Shown here piece by piece: positions 33,026 to 44,363 of a stretch of DNA of 64,000 bases. The stretch is from Symsagittifera roscoffensis (lineage: Eukaryota > Xenacoelomorpha > Acoela > Convolutidae): contig NC_087067.1 of NCBI RefSeq assembly GCF_963678635.1, positions 27,845,547-27,909,546 on the forward strand, written 5' to 3'. Under the pieces are notes generated by a model, which was given only the letters and a program-made list of their open reading frames with translations, did not search any database and was not told the origin of the DNA. Both the position numbers and the translations under genes were made by a program. Positions within the stretch are counted from its first letter, which is position 1. Each line of letters opens with the position of its first letter.

Positions 33026-34851
33026 AGTACCACTGTTGCAGCCACAATTGGCCGGGCTGCGATGGAACTGAAGCTAAAGCTCAAGTGAGAGCTCATCCTC
33101 ACGCACTAGCATTGCCATGACAGGAGAGTGATCTCGAACTGAACGCTTTATCACAATGCTAAGTGCCTCTTAAAACATGACAAGTATTACAAATGAAATT
33201 TGAGCTACCTTCCAAGTAGTATAGAAACTTTTTTGTGAAATTTGGCTGTTTAAAAGTCAAAGTTTGTCCTTTGTCTCAAAAAACTGAAGCAAGCAGAAGT
33301 ATTATGGCACTTTTTTTACAAGTCGGAGCAGTAAGTTTGAGACTTTGACAAAAACACTTCTTCAGCAACAAAATCGAAGAAAAAATTGAACAATTGTAAA
33401 TACGTCGTTTCATTGCGCTTAAACAAAATTCAATCCTCTAAAGTTAGTGTTTCGAAAATCGAAGATTTTTCTGCCTCTTAAACGGGTAGAGACGAGAGAA
33501 TTATCCGGAAGGATTGAGCATAAAGACCAGAAAAAACAATTTCGAGGACCTACCAGTTTTTCCGGGTCTGAAAATGCAAGTTTTCACCGTAATCACTAAG
33601 CTTTCCAATCCGCATGAGGTTGTACCGAACAACTATTTCAAGTAAAATTTTCACACTAAGGAAATCATTTTTCTCGCTGTTCACAATGGATGTACTACTT
33701 TCTTGCAGAAAACTCGAAAAAAAATGTCAACTCAGAATTGAGTGGAGAGAAAAAAATTATCTTTTCATACTAAAAAAAACTGATAAGTCCCAGAAATACG
33801 TATAATTGTGATGAAATGACAAGTGTAATTTCAAAACATTGACAAAGGTATCATGATTCTCGGCTTAGTTTTTTCGACTTGTAAAGTTCATAATTTTTTA
33901 CCGTATGAGAGTGGGCGCGTAATGAGATCTTGATTTGGCTGAAGATCTACAGGCTCAATGATATTAAAAAAACCTATTTGAGACAATGTTCAACGCAAAG
34001 AAAAACCTCAAATTGAAAGTTTCTTATCTGTGGTGTACTTTGTTCTGTGCATTATTCTTGTGTTTACATTAAAAAAATTTTGTTTCAGATGAATGTATCA
34101 CAACAGTCATCATTACAAGAAATCTCAGAAAAAATACATAAACGTTCTTCATAAGCGCTAATCAGTTCACCTAGTGAAGACAAATGTGGAATTGAAAATG
34201 GTATCAAGGTATAGGGGAGATATCAAATTAGGTACTATAAATCAATAAACCAAACAAAACATTGCTATCCACTCTATATAATTTTTTTTTTCAAATCAGG
34301 GATATGATTGGGCTTAATCAACATCATAATGGACATCACTTAAAACGAAGAATTGCAAAAAACATTTTGCAAATTTTTTTTTTGCCTAGCTATTGCTAAA
34401 TAGTTTTCGTTTTAGTAAATTTAAGATTTTCAGTCCAAAATTTAATTAAATGCTTTACTCAAAATAAGACTGAATTTTAAATCGATTTTTCTCGACATGG
34501 GGAAAACTTCCGTAAAGATTTCAATAATGTTCGAATTGCGGCTGAAAAAGATTTGATTTGATATACTACCGGGTTCCTTTTGATTGCCATTTTTTGTGCC
34601 TTTTTTGGCGTGAAAAAAAAAATTAAAAAATACAGTTCTTTCCCATTTTCAATGGTGGAAACAAAAACACTCCCAAGCGTTCGTTTTAAAAAAAATTTTT
34701 AAGATCAACGGTAACTAATTTGTAACCTCTTTTAAAATTCAAAACCATGGTTTTTTTAGTTTTAGGGCTTTTAATTTTGTAAATTGGTCTGCAAGCTAAA
34801 AGTGCGTGCCAACTGGTCCGCTGTTTTATCCAAAATTTGCTTTGAAAAATC
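33026..34851. other. Interval without recognised gene
   Basis: A GC-richer patch at 33405-33600 (+) is open for about 58 codons (with RVETRELSGRIEHKDQKKQF) but has no recognised motif. The rest is AT-rich. Confidence 0.4.
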
Positions 34852-35291
34852 TTCTATGTTCACAAAAAATAAAAGAACTGTTGACAAAAAAATTGTTAAT
34901 GTATAAACATTTGGAACCGATTTGTTTGTCGATCAAATGCTCACAGGGGAGTGCAGGGGCAATCTCGATGTTATTTTTTTTTGCGCCAGAAAAGTTAATT
35001 CCAAATTTGATTGATAAGAGAATTTATAATTTTAAAAGCGTGGGTTTTTTTATTTTCTCATATCCATGTTAAAAAAGCTTCAACGCTTTCTGATTCAATT
35101 TTTTTGTATGAAACAGAATGCCGAAAAGAGTCTTTCAGTTTCTTAATTGAGATACTCGAATTTGGATATGCAGCAGATATCTGTGCAGTTAGCAGTCAGT
35201 ATCTGTGTAAGCCACCAATCGTGATATATAAAAAAATGTTAATTTTTGGCAAAGTCTTAGGAACAATACAATATCACGTAAAAAGCAATTT
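34852..35291. repeat. LTR-like direct repeat, copy 2 (440 bp), next to gag remains
   Basis: Matches 32254-32669. Its position directly before the degenerate gag region suggests that it is the 5' LTR or leader of that element. Clear TG..CA ends, primer site and target duplication were not identified. Confidence 0.7.
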
Positions 35292-35384
35292 TTTTGATTC
35301 TGAGGGCTAGGCAATAAAAGCATCAAACGAAGTTTTGGTTTTTTTTAATGCTTTTCAATTCATCGTTTAGTTTGTAAATGACAC

Positions 35385-36360
35385 GAAGAAGCACCAAAGG
35401 AAGCTCAGAAATTAGCCAGGTTATACGAGAGAGGAGACAAACACGCAAAAATATATAGAGAAAGATCTACATTACCGGTCATAGAGTGATCAGGAGCAGA
35501 ACAAAAACGGCGTTACCAGTGAAAAACGTCGGGACCAAGATGACCAAGGGGGCGTTAGTTTCGAAGGGGACGTGGAAACAACTAGGGTCGCAGAGGACCC
35601 AGAGGGCAGGACAGAAAGTGCTACAACTGCGACCGACCCAACTTCTCACGGAAAAAGCTGCAACAATTTCCCGCACAATTGGCGATATGCAGTTTTTGTA
35701 AGAAAGTAGGCCATTACAAGAAAATTTGAACAAAAAGCGGCTATCACTCGGAGGACAATCAGTAGGTTCATTACAAAGGGAGGAAATGTTTGAAGGCGAG
35801 AACGACCTCTAAAGTGAGGTGATATCGCAGCACACGAACTCAGTCCTGTTCAGTAAAAGAAAAGAGCATTGCGTATTGTTGGAAATCTCGGTTGACTACT
35901 TAGTGATGGCAATATGTCGGTAAATAGATAGTCAGCTCAAGGTTGCCGGGCCCAGGCTGAAACTCGCACATTAGGTTGGAGGATCTCAAGAAAAGTCAAG
36001 CAAAAGCACAGAGGAAGACGACTTTCGCAGTACAGAAGTATTAAAATCGGAAAAATGAATGTGCCGCTGACATCGAAGGATGCACAACCATAACGGAAAT
36101 CAGAGCGACCGGCGGAAGCAGACAGTCAGTTGTAAGACGAGACCTTAAGAGCAGGCTTGGTCTGCAGATTTTGCAAAGGAATCCACGGGGATTCAACCTT
36201 AACAATCAAGAAGAGGACTCAAGTAGATACAAAAAACAGGAGACAGACGAATAAGAATAGGATATCGACCTATGGCAACACTACTTCAGTCACCATTGCA
36301 TTAAATTTTTCAGTAGAACCAGAAAAACTAAGATTTGTAAAAGGTAGGCAAAATTAATCA
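35385..36360 (+). pseudogene. Degenerate retrotransposon gag-like region with zinc knuckles
   Basis: Near 35615-35725 one frame reads KCYNCDRPNFSRKK, then QFPAQLAICSFCKKVGHYKKI and a stop. This is two CCHC zinc knuckles of a retrotransposon nucleocapsid, the first lacking its His and last Cys, the second ending in TGA where Cys is expected. About 35395-35478 another frame gives EAPKEAQKLARLYERGDKHA, consistent with the basic gag region. Near 36160 CRFCKGIHG may be another broken knuckle. Multiple stops exclude function. BEL/Pao or Ty3 type cannot be told. Frames at 36773-37050 might be pol remains but show no recognised motif. Confidence 0.6.
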
Positions 36361-39300
36361 AAAGCTTTTTACCGATGAAGGTAAAGTTCTGTGAGTACCG
36401 CTAACGCTTCGAAAGACTATGGACAAAGACTTCGAATTTTTTTTTACAAGGCCACATAGTAAAACGTGAAGAATTTTTGGGGAGGTACTTCGTTTCATCA
36501 ATCCTAATCAGAGTAAAAGAAACGGTTTTGTAAAATAAGAACTTGTTTCACAAGAACTCGATAAACAGATGCAAAAAAGTCAAATAACAAATACCGAATG
36601 ATTAAGAGCTTTTAGATGACAAAGGATAGATACTTGGAGAAAAAAAATTCTTAACAAAAAATTTGAAGCATGCGGTTTTTTCTAGTCGAATGAAAACCTT
36701 CCGGAAAGTAACGGCTGAGCCTCAACGGGTGATGTCTTCAAATCTTAGCAAACTCCCCCCAACGTGAAATAATTGTTCTATGAAACAATAGTTACGACAA
36801 TCGGGACCAAAATCCAACTTGTATCCTTAGTAAAGAAAACTCTACCGAGTCTAGGTTGCAAAAACTTGGCACTTATGTTAACGAAATGCGGGTTTGCGAA
36901 ACAAAAATGCAAGCGTTTGGTTATCAAACTACAGAATTGGGATTGCAGCCATTCAAAAGGCAGAAAAATAAACAAAATGCATATCTCAAGCAGAGGAACA
37001 GTGCAGAGCCTAAAACTCAAAAACGGTCAATCAGCATGAAAATTCTCTAGCTTATTTGACTTTGTTATCAGAGTTATATAATCTGTTTTCGTAAAGCTAT
37101 TAACAAACAGTTTACAGAAGTTTTGCAATTTTTTGAAAGAAATTCTAAGACATGTTTTTTTTAGTTATTTACAAGCAAAAAAATCAACCCTTTCCTATTT
37201 TATCAATACCACGTTGCCCTCTCTCTCTCTCTCTTCTCCTCTCCTTAACACTCAGTATACCCTTCTTCGCCCCACTAAAATTTTATAATTCTATCAACAT
37301 TATTACAATTTTTAAAAGGACGTTTTTTGGCAAAGAAATATGCGATAGTCTTAGAAACTTTCAACAATTTTTTGAAATGTTCGAGAAAAGAGTCAAAATA
37401 TGATTTTATTTTGATTAGTACTTTTTCCCGTCACTGTTTGACAGTATCATCCAAATATCTGTGCGCTGTAAAATTTGGGTTTGAATGATTTGAACAGTTT
37501 CACAATACCTTAAATGATCAAAACGCTTCAAGCAACTGTCAGGTAGGCAGAAAAAAAGTTGATTGAACGAAGCATATTGGAGAAAAAAAACAGACGCAAC
37601 AAAAATTCAAGATCATGCTTTTATTACTTTTGACATCTAAATTCATTTTTGAATGGAAGTTTTCAAACCACATAAGAAAACAAGTTTGAACATATTACTT
37701 TTTTTACAGTAATTCAATGCCAGGAGTAAACTCGTCCTAATAAATTTGTACCAAGTTTGCAGTATTAGATAATAGTTTCATCGAGTGGTATGTAAACGTT
37801 CAAAACAGTTCAGAATTTTGCTTGGAATGCTTGATTACTAGATAAGATAAAATTATCTTAAATCGAGCGCTATCTTAAAATGCGATCCCACAGGGTGTCC
37901 CAGGGCACAGTTTGAAACCCGCCTATTTTTTTGATTTATGTAATGATTCTTTTGTTTGCCAATGGTACAATTATAAAACCCAGCAGTTTATATTTGGATG
38001 ATTTCCACTTGTATCTGCTCAAATTTAAGTCCTGGCTAGCTTTGAATAAACACCAAAGTTTAAAATGACCCTAACAAGTTTCAAACATAATTTGAGGCTT
38101 TAAATTTTTGCTTTTCTAAAGACAATAATTTGTTCTATTCTTGAAGTTTAAGCAAACGTTTCGGACTTTTGTCCATAATAAAAAAAACGGTCCATTATCA
38201 AATCTAAACAAGGAGGAAGCTTTTGTGAATTTGTTTCCAAAAAGAGATGTTTTTTCAAATAATTAAAAACCTTATGTTGAGTCAAAACTCTGATTTGGCT
38301 TATTTGTTTATTGATGTACGTCTATTTAACTTTTGAGCACGTTTTCTTCGTTACAAAAAAAAAACTTTTTTATCACTCGTCTTACCACTCGTCTAAGCTT
38401 CAACAAAACAGAGTTTTGGTTTTGCCTGACATATCTTGGCTAATGATGAGAAAGTAACTCCTCTTAATGACAACTATTAAAACGAATCTAAATAAACTTG
38501 ACCTCAAAACTGAGGCTTCCAATTTTCCGTTTCTATTAGACACAAAAGTTTAAGCAAATGTTTAGTTTTAACCATTCTATTTAACTTTCCACGTCATATT
38601 TTGATATTATCAAATCTAAGCAAGGGAGGCTTTGTAAAGTTATTTTCAAAAAGAATCATCTTTTACCACCGAGAGTGGTTATGTTAAATAATTACAATCC
38701 TAAAGTTGAGTCAAAAATCCAAATTGGCCTACTCGTTGATCGTTGTACTTCTTTTTCAAATTTGAATTGGGCTTTTTTGTTGCAAAAACGCTAATAAAAA
38801 ATCTTCTAAATGAGAAGTTAGGTTAGCATCTCATTTGAGCTTCACCAACACAGAATTCAAGTTGTGCTTGACTTTTCTTGGCTAGCTTTGAATAAAATAA
38901 CGCTAAGAACCAACACAAAAAAAACCCTAAATATGTTCAACCTCAAATCTGATACTTCCAATTTTCATGTTTAGGACTTTTGTCCATTAAGAACAGCGTT
39001 CCACACGCATTTTTTTGATATTGTCATCTAAACAAGGAAGGCTGTGTGAAGTTCTTTCCAAAAGAGACTTTTTTCACCGAGATTGGGGAGGATAAAATTT
39101 CACAGCCTAATGTTGAGTAAAAAAAACTCGTTTGAGCTTCAACAAAGCAAAACTCTGTCTGTGGAAGACTTGTAGGCTTACAATCTTCTGAAAACTTTCA
39201 ATTGATACACCACTTTTGCGCTCAAATGACTTCCTCCGTTAGTTTTTTTGCCAAAAACCAGCACCAGTTTAATAACAAGATCATCAAATTTTCCTGTTTT

Positions 39301-40489
39301 TAGAAACCAGTTTATTGTAAAATAAAAGAAATCAGCCGGGAATCTAAACATATGAACATCTTCAGCATAAAAAAAATTTTGCCATGAAAAATTTTGGGAG
39401 CTGGTTCATTTCATGTATGACAGCTGTTAATTTGAGCCCTGATTTCTAGGTGCTTCTGATCATGTCAAGTATGTGTTGAAAAAGTCTAACACTTTGACAG
39501 AATGAATCCCTCTAGTTTGCGAGAAACTGCTTTTTTCGTAAATTTAAATTGTTTTCTGCTCAAACAAAATTATTTGTTCCTGAAAACTAGCACGATTTTT
39601 GAGAAATTGTACTTTTAATGAATTTTTTACATTTCTTTAAAAACGTCTGAAAAGAAATGAAAAATATCTTCGGATTTTTCATAAGTAGCACGGGAAGTGG
39701 CCATTTCACTTGTGCGTCCAAAAAAATATCATGATGCAAAACCTGTAGCTTACAACATATACGGTTTTTAAATTTTTTAATGGAATTTAGAAAAAAAAAT
39801 AGAAAAAATATAAATTCTTATTAGACTTTTTCTCTTTTTTTTCTTGGGTGCCACGACAGCAATTCAATATATGGCTGTGCATCTAGTCGAGAAATTTCAC
39901 TTCTCAAATTCTTCTTTTTGTTGAAAAATAATCTTTTTTTGGACATATTAAAATGATATAAAACCGAATTTTCAAATAATTTCAACGAATTTTCAATCAA
40001 AGTTTTGTTAAGTGTTAATAAAATAGTGTAGGTTCTCAGTAGGAGCGCAATACTCTCTTTGCTTATGTTCTCGTTACTCTAAAAGTCATTGATAAAAATT
40101 ATTTGCTTAGAGCATTTGTTTTGTTTGATTGATAAAAACTACATGTATTTGCTTGAAATATTCGTTTTATTCCATTGATATCATGTTGTTCTGAGAAATT
40201 ATTTCTTTCTGTCTTTCAAATCAGTGCCTTGAAAAACAACTTGAAACATTGTGTGCTAAAAATTATTCTCGTCTTAGTTTCTAGATTGATTTCTTGGTTA
40301 TCAGGAGGTAAGAGTCAGAAATTTTCAAAAACTAATGCTCCGTTATTGACAGTCTTCAATGTCAATATGTATCCGCCATCCTGCTATTAATTACGCAGAG
40401 AGAACACGATAGCTAAGAGGAAAAAAGCACATAGTTAGAGAATGTAAACGCAGGTTTAGAATACTTGACTGTTCAAAAATGCCGAAGTG
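36361..40489. other. Gene-poor AT-rich interval
   Basis: A possible retroelement tail runs to about 37050, and a CT-rich tract lies at 37216-37242 (CTCTCTCTCTCTCTTCTCC). From 38.0 to 39.2 kb, loosely similar segments recur (for example GAGGCTT..CCAATTTTC and AAGGAAGGCT, AAGGGAGGCTTTG), suggesting an old tandem repeat of about 400 bp. No gene is recognised. Confidence 0.4.
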
Positions 40490-40635
40490 AAAAAGTGCAG
40501 AAGGCAAAAATTGTCCAAAATGCAAAAACGAAAAAGATTTTGATCATTTTTTATTTAGGGGGACAACTAAATAAAAAATGATCAAAATCTTTTTCGTTTT
40601 TGCATTTTGGACAATTTTTGCCTTCTGCACTTTTT
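40490..40635. repeat. Perfect 68-bp inverted repeat with 10-base loop
   Basis: Left arm 40490-40557 (starting AAAAAGTGCAGAAGGC, ending TTTTTTATTTA) is exactly complementary to right arm 40568-40635; I checked this base by base. The loop is GGGGGACAAC. Just outside, GCACTTTTTTGCTTTCTGCA is a partial tandem copy of the right-arm end. A perfect hairpin of this length is either very recent, under selection (small-RNA precursor), or an assembly/replication artefact. No terminal motifs of the other families are present. Confidence 0.97.
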
Positions 40636-41880
40636 TGCTTTCTGCACTTTTTTATTGTGCCCAGTAAAAAAGTCATCCCATAATATATTAATGAAATTTT
40701 ACTGATTTTGATAGAATTTTTGCACTTGACCAAAAGCAAAAAAGTGGTTGCAATTAACAATAATGTCTGTTTTCAAGTTTTGTAATTTTTGTTAATTTTC
40801 TTTTCAACACAGATCTAGCAAATCACTGTTTTCAATTATATCAAGCATTTTGTAAAAACTATTTTGATATGTTTTTGAAGACCATAGAGTGATGATAACC
40901 ACATTCAGCATCGACTAAGTTGACTAATATATCCGGTGGTTTTCAGATAATGCTAAGTGAAGCCATTCATGTAACTCAAACCCATAAATGAAAAATACGC
41001 AAAACGTGCCCTTCTAAAAATTTGTTCATTTTCAAATCGAAAAATGCATTCGCTTTGCGCAAATTTAATTGGCTGAAATTTTTTTTCCATCTCGCTGTCT
41101 GATTTGAATTAAACTAAATGTATGGCATGAATTTACTCTCTTTACAAAATTGAGATCAAATATGAAATACAACTAATTCATAAAGAGGCGAATCAAATAG
41201 TTGTACAATATCATATTAGAAAAAGTTTTGAACTGGTTTCGTTTAAAATTTTAAATTCATAAAGCACACATTACGGGGAACCATCGGTTTTATTCAATCA
41301 CCAGTTTCTCTTCATTTTAACCAAAAAAGCCTCAAAGAGACATTCTATTGGTCACTAGCCAATACTTTTTCAGTCGGCCAATAAAAACCTCTTAAGTATA
41401 ATCTGTTTGGCATTTTTTTTCTTCAAAATTTAAGTTCATATTTAAATTTGTTTTGAAATATGTAAAGATCAAGTGATTTTCTGTCCATTATTTAAAATTG
41501 TTCATCCTTTTTTGAGTTATTCTTCATTCACGAAAGAACGTTGTTTTCTTTTTACCTTATAAAATTTTGCCAGCTTTGCTAATTAAAATACTTTAATAAT
41601 TTTTATTGAGGTCGCTTTTAAATTTTTTGGTCTCTTTTAAATTATTTTCAATTACCTGCCAATATTTTTATAGCTTAAATCAATGAAAATTTCTTCGGTT
41701 GAAAAATTCAAACATTATCGATTTCTAGGAGCATCATTGACCTTGAATTTGTCTTCATTGAGTATCACAAAATAATGAAACTGAAAATCTCTTAATTATA
41801 TAGCTGAATCGCGTTACACTTCTCGTAGGCTAATCTAAAAAAAACAGAATTTATTCAAAAAATACTCATTTTGTGAAAAA

Positions 41881-42206
41881 ATGGATGTATTAAACGTAAC
41901 AAATTTTACGGAGTTAGAGGTCAAAACACAATATGTACTTTCAATTCCTGAAAAAATTGCTCAACATATTATGTGGCCAACGACCATAGCAGCAATTATC
42001 GGAAATTCTTTGCTTTTACTCGTATTTTCACAGAGAAATCTGCTCAAAGTCCATGATATGTTGATCGCAACCCTTTCATGTTTAGACCTTGTTCACGCTT
42101 TTATGAATATTTTCAACTATTACTTCATGTACAAAATACACGATTTATTCCCGAAGTTCAATTGTTTTCTAAACAATTTTATGTACCATTTTGTACTTCT
42201 CTCCAG
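41881..42206 (+). CDS. Rhodopsin-like GPCR, exon 1: N-terminus to mid-TM3
   Basis: ATG at 41881 follows an in-frame-stop-rich leader. The N-terminus has two glycosylation sites (NVT, NFT). TM1 shows IGNSLLLLVF with N1.50 at residue 42; TM2 shows LSCLDLVHAF with D2.50 at residue 69 (27 residues on, normal); the conserved TM3 cysteine is C95. The exon ends CTCTCCAG|GTAAAG in phase 2. Joined to exon 2, C95 lies 25 residues before the Arg of the DR motif, exactly as the class A numbering requires (3.25 to 3.50), which strongly supports this splice. The family within class A is not identified. Confidence 0.85.
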
Positions 42207-42564
42207 GTAAAGGTTTAAGCGCTAAAAATTATGTTTTCTGAATTTTAAAACCGTTTCAAATATGAAAATGATAAATGCTAAAGGAAGAAAAATTGCTAGC
42301 CTGGATAACCTGGGTAATTTTTTCACATAGTAAACGGTGGCACACTTAGAATTTTCTTACTGGACAACTTTTCGTTTCTTTTAGAAATGGACCAAAATGG
42401 TTTTCCAAATTCTTGTAACATGCTAAAAATATATTTTTGAAGATGAAGCCAAATTATTGGACACTATTGTGGACTCTTTTTGGACATTTTTTGGTCACCT
42501 TTTGGATTAAATATGGGTTATTGTTACCGAATTGCTTTTATATTTTGTTCTGTATGTTTTTCAG

Positions 42565-42728
42565 TTGCTTCACACTGATTGAGATCACGATCGACAGACT
42601 TCTGGCTGTCTGCAATGTCATGTTTCACAGAATCCACGCGACCAAGAAGCGCTGCTACTTGACTATTGCATGTACTCAGCTCTTGGTCGGCTTCCTTGTC
42701 ATGCCCTCGGCTGGAATTTGCGTCGACG
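42565..42728 (+). CDS. Rhodopsin-like GPCR, exon 2: TM3 end, ICL2 and TM4
   Basis: The acceptor is TGTATGTTTTTCAG. The exon gives SCFTLIEITIDRLLAV, with DRL in place of the class A DRY microswitch, then a basic loop (ATKKRCY) and TM4 (LTIACTQLLVGFLVMPSAG). The position of the nearly invariant TM4 tryptophan (27 residues after the DR arginine) is glutamine; the TM4 proline is kept. The donor is GACG|GTTAGA, phase 1. The open frame extending upstream of 42565 is intron read-through. The 358-bp intron before it splits TM3. Confidence 0.82.
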
Positions 42729-42775
42729 GTTAGAAACTACTATATAATTGTTTATACAAATTATTGGTATTGAAA

Positions 42776-42890
42776 GGGGGTTAAATTATTGTGGGGTTAA
42801 ATTATTGTGGGGTTATCTTGTTACGGGGTTATAAAGTAGGGGTGTAAATATAGGGGGTTAAATAACGCGGGGTTAAAAAGTGGAACACCA
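42776..42890. mobile_element. Solo MULE terminal repeat in the GPCR intron
   Basis: Repeats of GGGGTTAAATTATTGTGGGG and TAGGGGGTTAAATAACGCGG, ending GTGGAACACCA, match the ends of the MULE at 4201-5811 in complement. No internal sequence remains. The element lies 48 bp after the exon 2 donor. Confidence 0.75.
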
Positions 42891-42939
42891 TATAAACCAC
42901 CCAAAGTAAAAACCGCTACCATATAAACCAGCGGCAATT

Positions 42940-43328
42940 ACATAACTGTTATACAACAGCCCGGGTTGACCTCCATAGACCAAAAATGCTAATCATACAA
43001 TTCCATAAACTAAGTCTATGAAAAAATACAAATCATACAAATTTCATACATTTTGCTAAAATGGTGTCGCCGAATTTTCAAAAAACTTTTCTCTTGTTTT
43101 GGCATAAAATTCGGTGTATCGTTTTACATAAAAAAGAAAAACTTTTGGTCAAAAAAAAAATGCTAGTCATACAATTTCCATATATCAAAAAATACTAATC
43201 ATAGACCTTTCATGCAATTTTCTGTACTTATGGAATTGCATGAAAAGTGTATGATTAGCATTGTTCCATATATGCAAATTGTATGACTAGCATTTTTGGT
43301 CAACCCGGGAGTTGTGTCACAATTATGT
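42940..43328. mobile_element. Inverted-repeat element with CCCGGGTTGACC ends (family F)
   Basis: Left CCCGGGTTGACCTCCATAG, then ACCAAAAATGCTAATCATAC; right GTATGACTAGCATTTTTGGT then CAACCCGGG. Similarity extends outwards (ACATAACTGTTATACAAC against the complement of GTTGTGTCACAATTATGT). Internal blocks repeat the same ATGCTAATCATACAAT motif in both orientations. A partial relative lies at 55095-55519. It sits in the intron between receptor exons 2 and 3. Confidence 0.8.
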
Positions 43329-43596
43329 ACTAGTTATAAAACTGCACGCTAAATTTTCTTTTACACTCCAATTTGCAAACATACCGGGGTCGGGATATCA
43401 AAAATTATCTCCAGAGTTTCAAAATCACGCCAATGTCGTTTCGTGATTGGTAATTCATGATTCTGACTGGGTTTCATAATCGCGGAAAAGTGACTGGAAA
43501 TAATGTCATACCGTCGTGATAGTCCTTGGGTCAAAGTTTCCTAAAAGAATTTGACTGAAGCAGTTTAATGAACTAATTTTTGACTGGTGTTGCCAG

Positions 43597-43702
43597 AAAT
43601 TCCTGCTTTGACCGGCGGAACCAAAGACCCCTATGTTGTAAGCCGAGTTCGACCCAACCCATGCATGTTTCGACCAAGTTGGACGGTACAATTTAATCAA
43701 AA
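43597..43702 (+). CDS. Rhodopsin-like GPCR, exon 3: second extracellular loop
   Basis: The acceptor GTGTTGCCAG follows a T-rich stretch. The exon begins with the two bases that complete the phase-1 codon of exon 2 and is open through 34 codons to CAAAA|GTAAAA (phase 2). The peptide is hydrophilic and Pro/Arg-rich (DPYVVSRVRPNPCMFRPSW) with one cysteine, the expected partner for the TM3 cysteine disulphide. Length and position fit an ECL2. Evidence is phase fit, splice sites, openness and the cysteine; there is no direct family match. Without exon joining, the frame hits TAA just after the donor. Confidence 0.6.
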
Positions 43703-43874
43703 GTAAAACTATAAGTAAGATGTTGGTTTGCGTGGCTTTTTGCGTGTTTTCGTGGTTAAGTTATGTTCGAAATTTTAGTTTTTAAACACCTACAGAAAAT
43801 TTAAACTAAAAACTTACTTAGCTTAAAATTTTTAAAATGATCCTTACTACTACTATGTACCACGGAGTCCACAG

Positions 43875-43951
43875 ATCTCAAATTTTAAAATTTAAGGTTT
43901 TAAAAGGAATATGTGGATTACTACTTCTTAACCTTATGACTGTTTATCAAA
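43875..43951 (+). CDS. Possible GPCR exon 4: TM5-like helix
   Basis: An AG at 43873-43874 starts a 77-base segment whose phase matches exon 3 (one base completes the codon) and ends A|GTACTG in phase 1. It encodes KGICGLLLLNLMTVYQ, where the Tyr could be Y5.58; the distance from the ECL2 cysteine is compatible with class A receptors. Three lysines just before the helix and a non-ideal donor argue against it. The same frame can be read as a free 53-codon frame from ATG 43837 to TAA 43996. Confidence 0.25.
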
Positions 43952-44363
43952 GTACTGCTTTTGATGATGTTTTTTATAAAGAAGAAAACGTCTGCTAAAA
44001 GTTTGGACAAAAATATCAATTCAAATTACAAGAAAAATTTTCCATTTTTTATGCTTCGGCTTTGAGCGTTTTTGAGTTTCGACTTTGAGTTTCAAGGTTC
44101 TTCGGCTTTTTGTTTCGAATCATGTAACTTAATATTTCCACTTCAATTCGAGTATAAAAATTAATTACCCCCCCCCCCCCCCCCACCCTCCCCACCCCAA
44201 TCGATTTAGGGGGAGAAGATATGGATTTTTCATAAGCCAATTTTGAGTGTAGCCTAGATTCGTTCAAAATTAACCGTATTACAAAAGAAAATAGAATTGA
44301 AACATTAATTTGTGTAATTAATAGCATACAAACCCCCCTCCCCCTGAGTAAATGTTCTAATTC

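Noticed and set aside
36773-37050. Reverse transcriptase or protease remnant
   Set aside because: Three overlapping frames look protein-like but none shows a recognisable pol motif; not claimed.
42437-42564. Hydrophobic frame just upstream of receptor exon 2
   Set aside because: It is intron read-through: a strong acceptor ends it at 42564 and the spliced form alone restores the fixed TM3 spacing.
43506-43700. 64-codon minus-strand frame
   Set aside because: It overlaps receptor exon 3, whose phase and splice fit support the plus strand.
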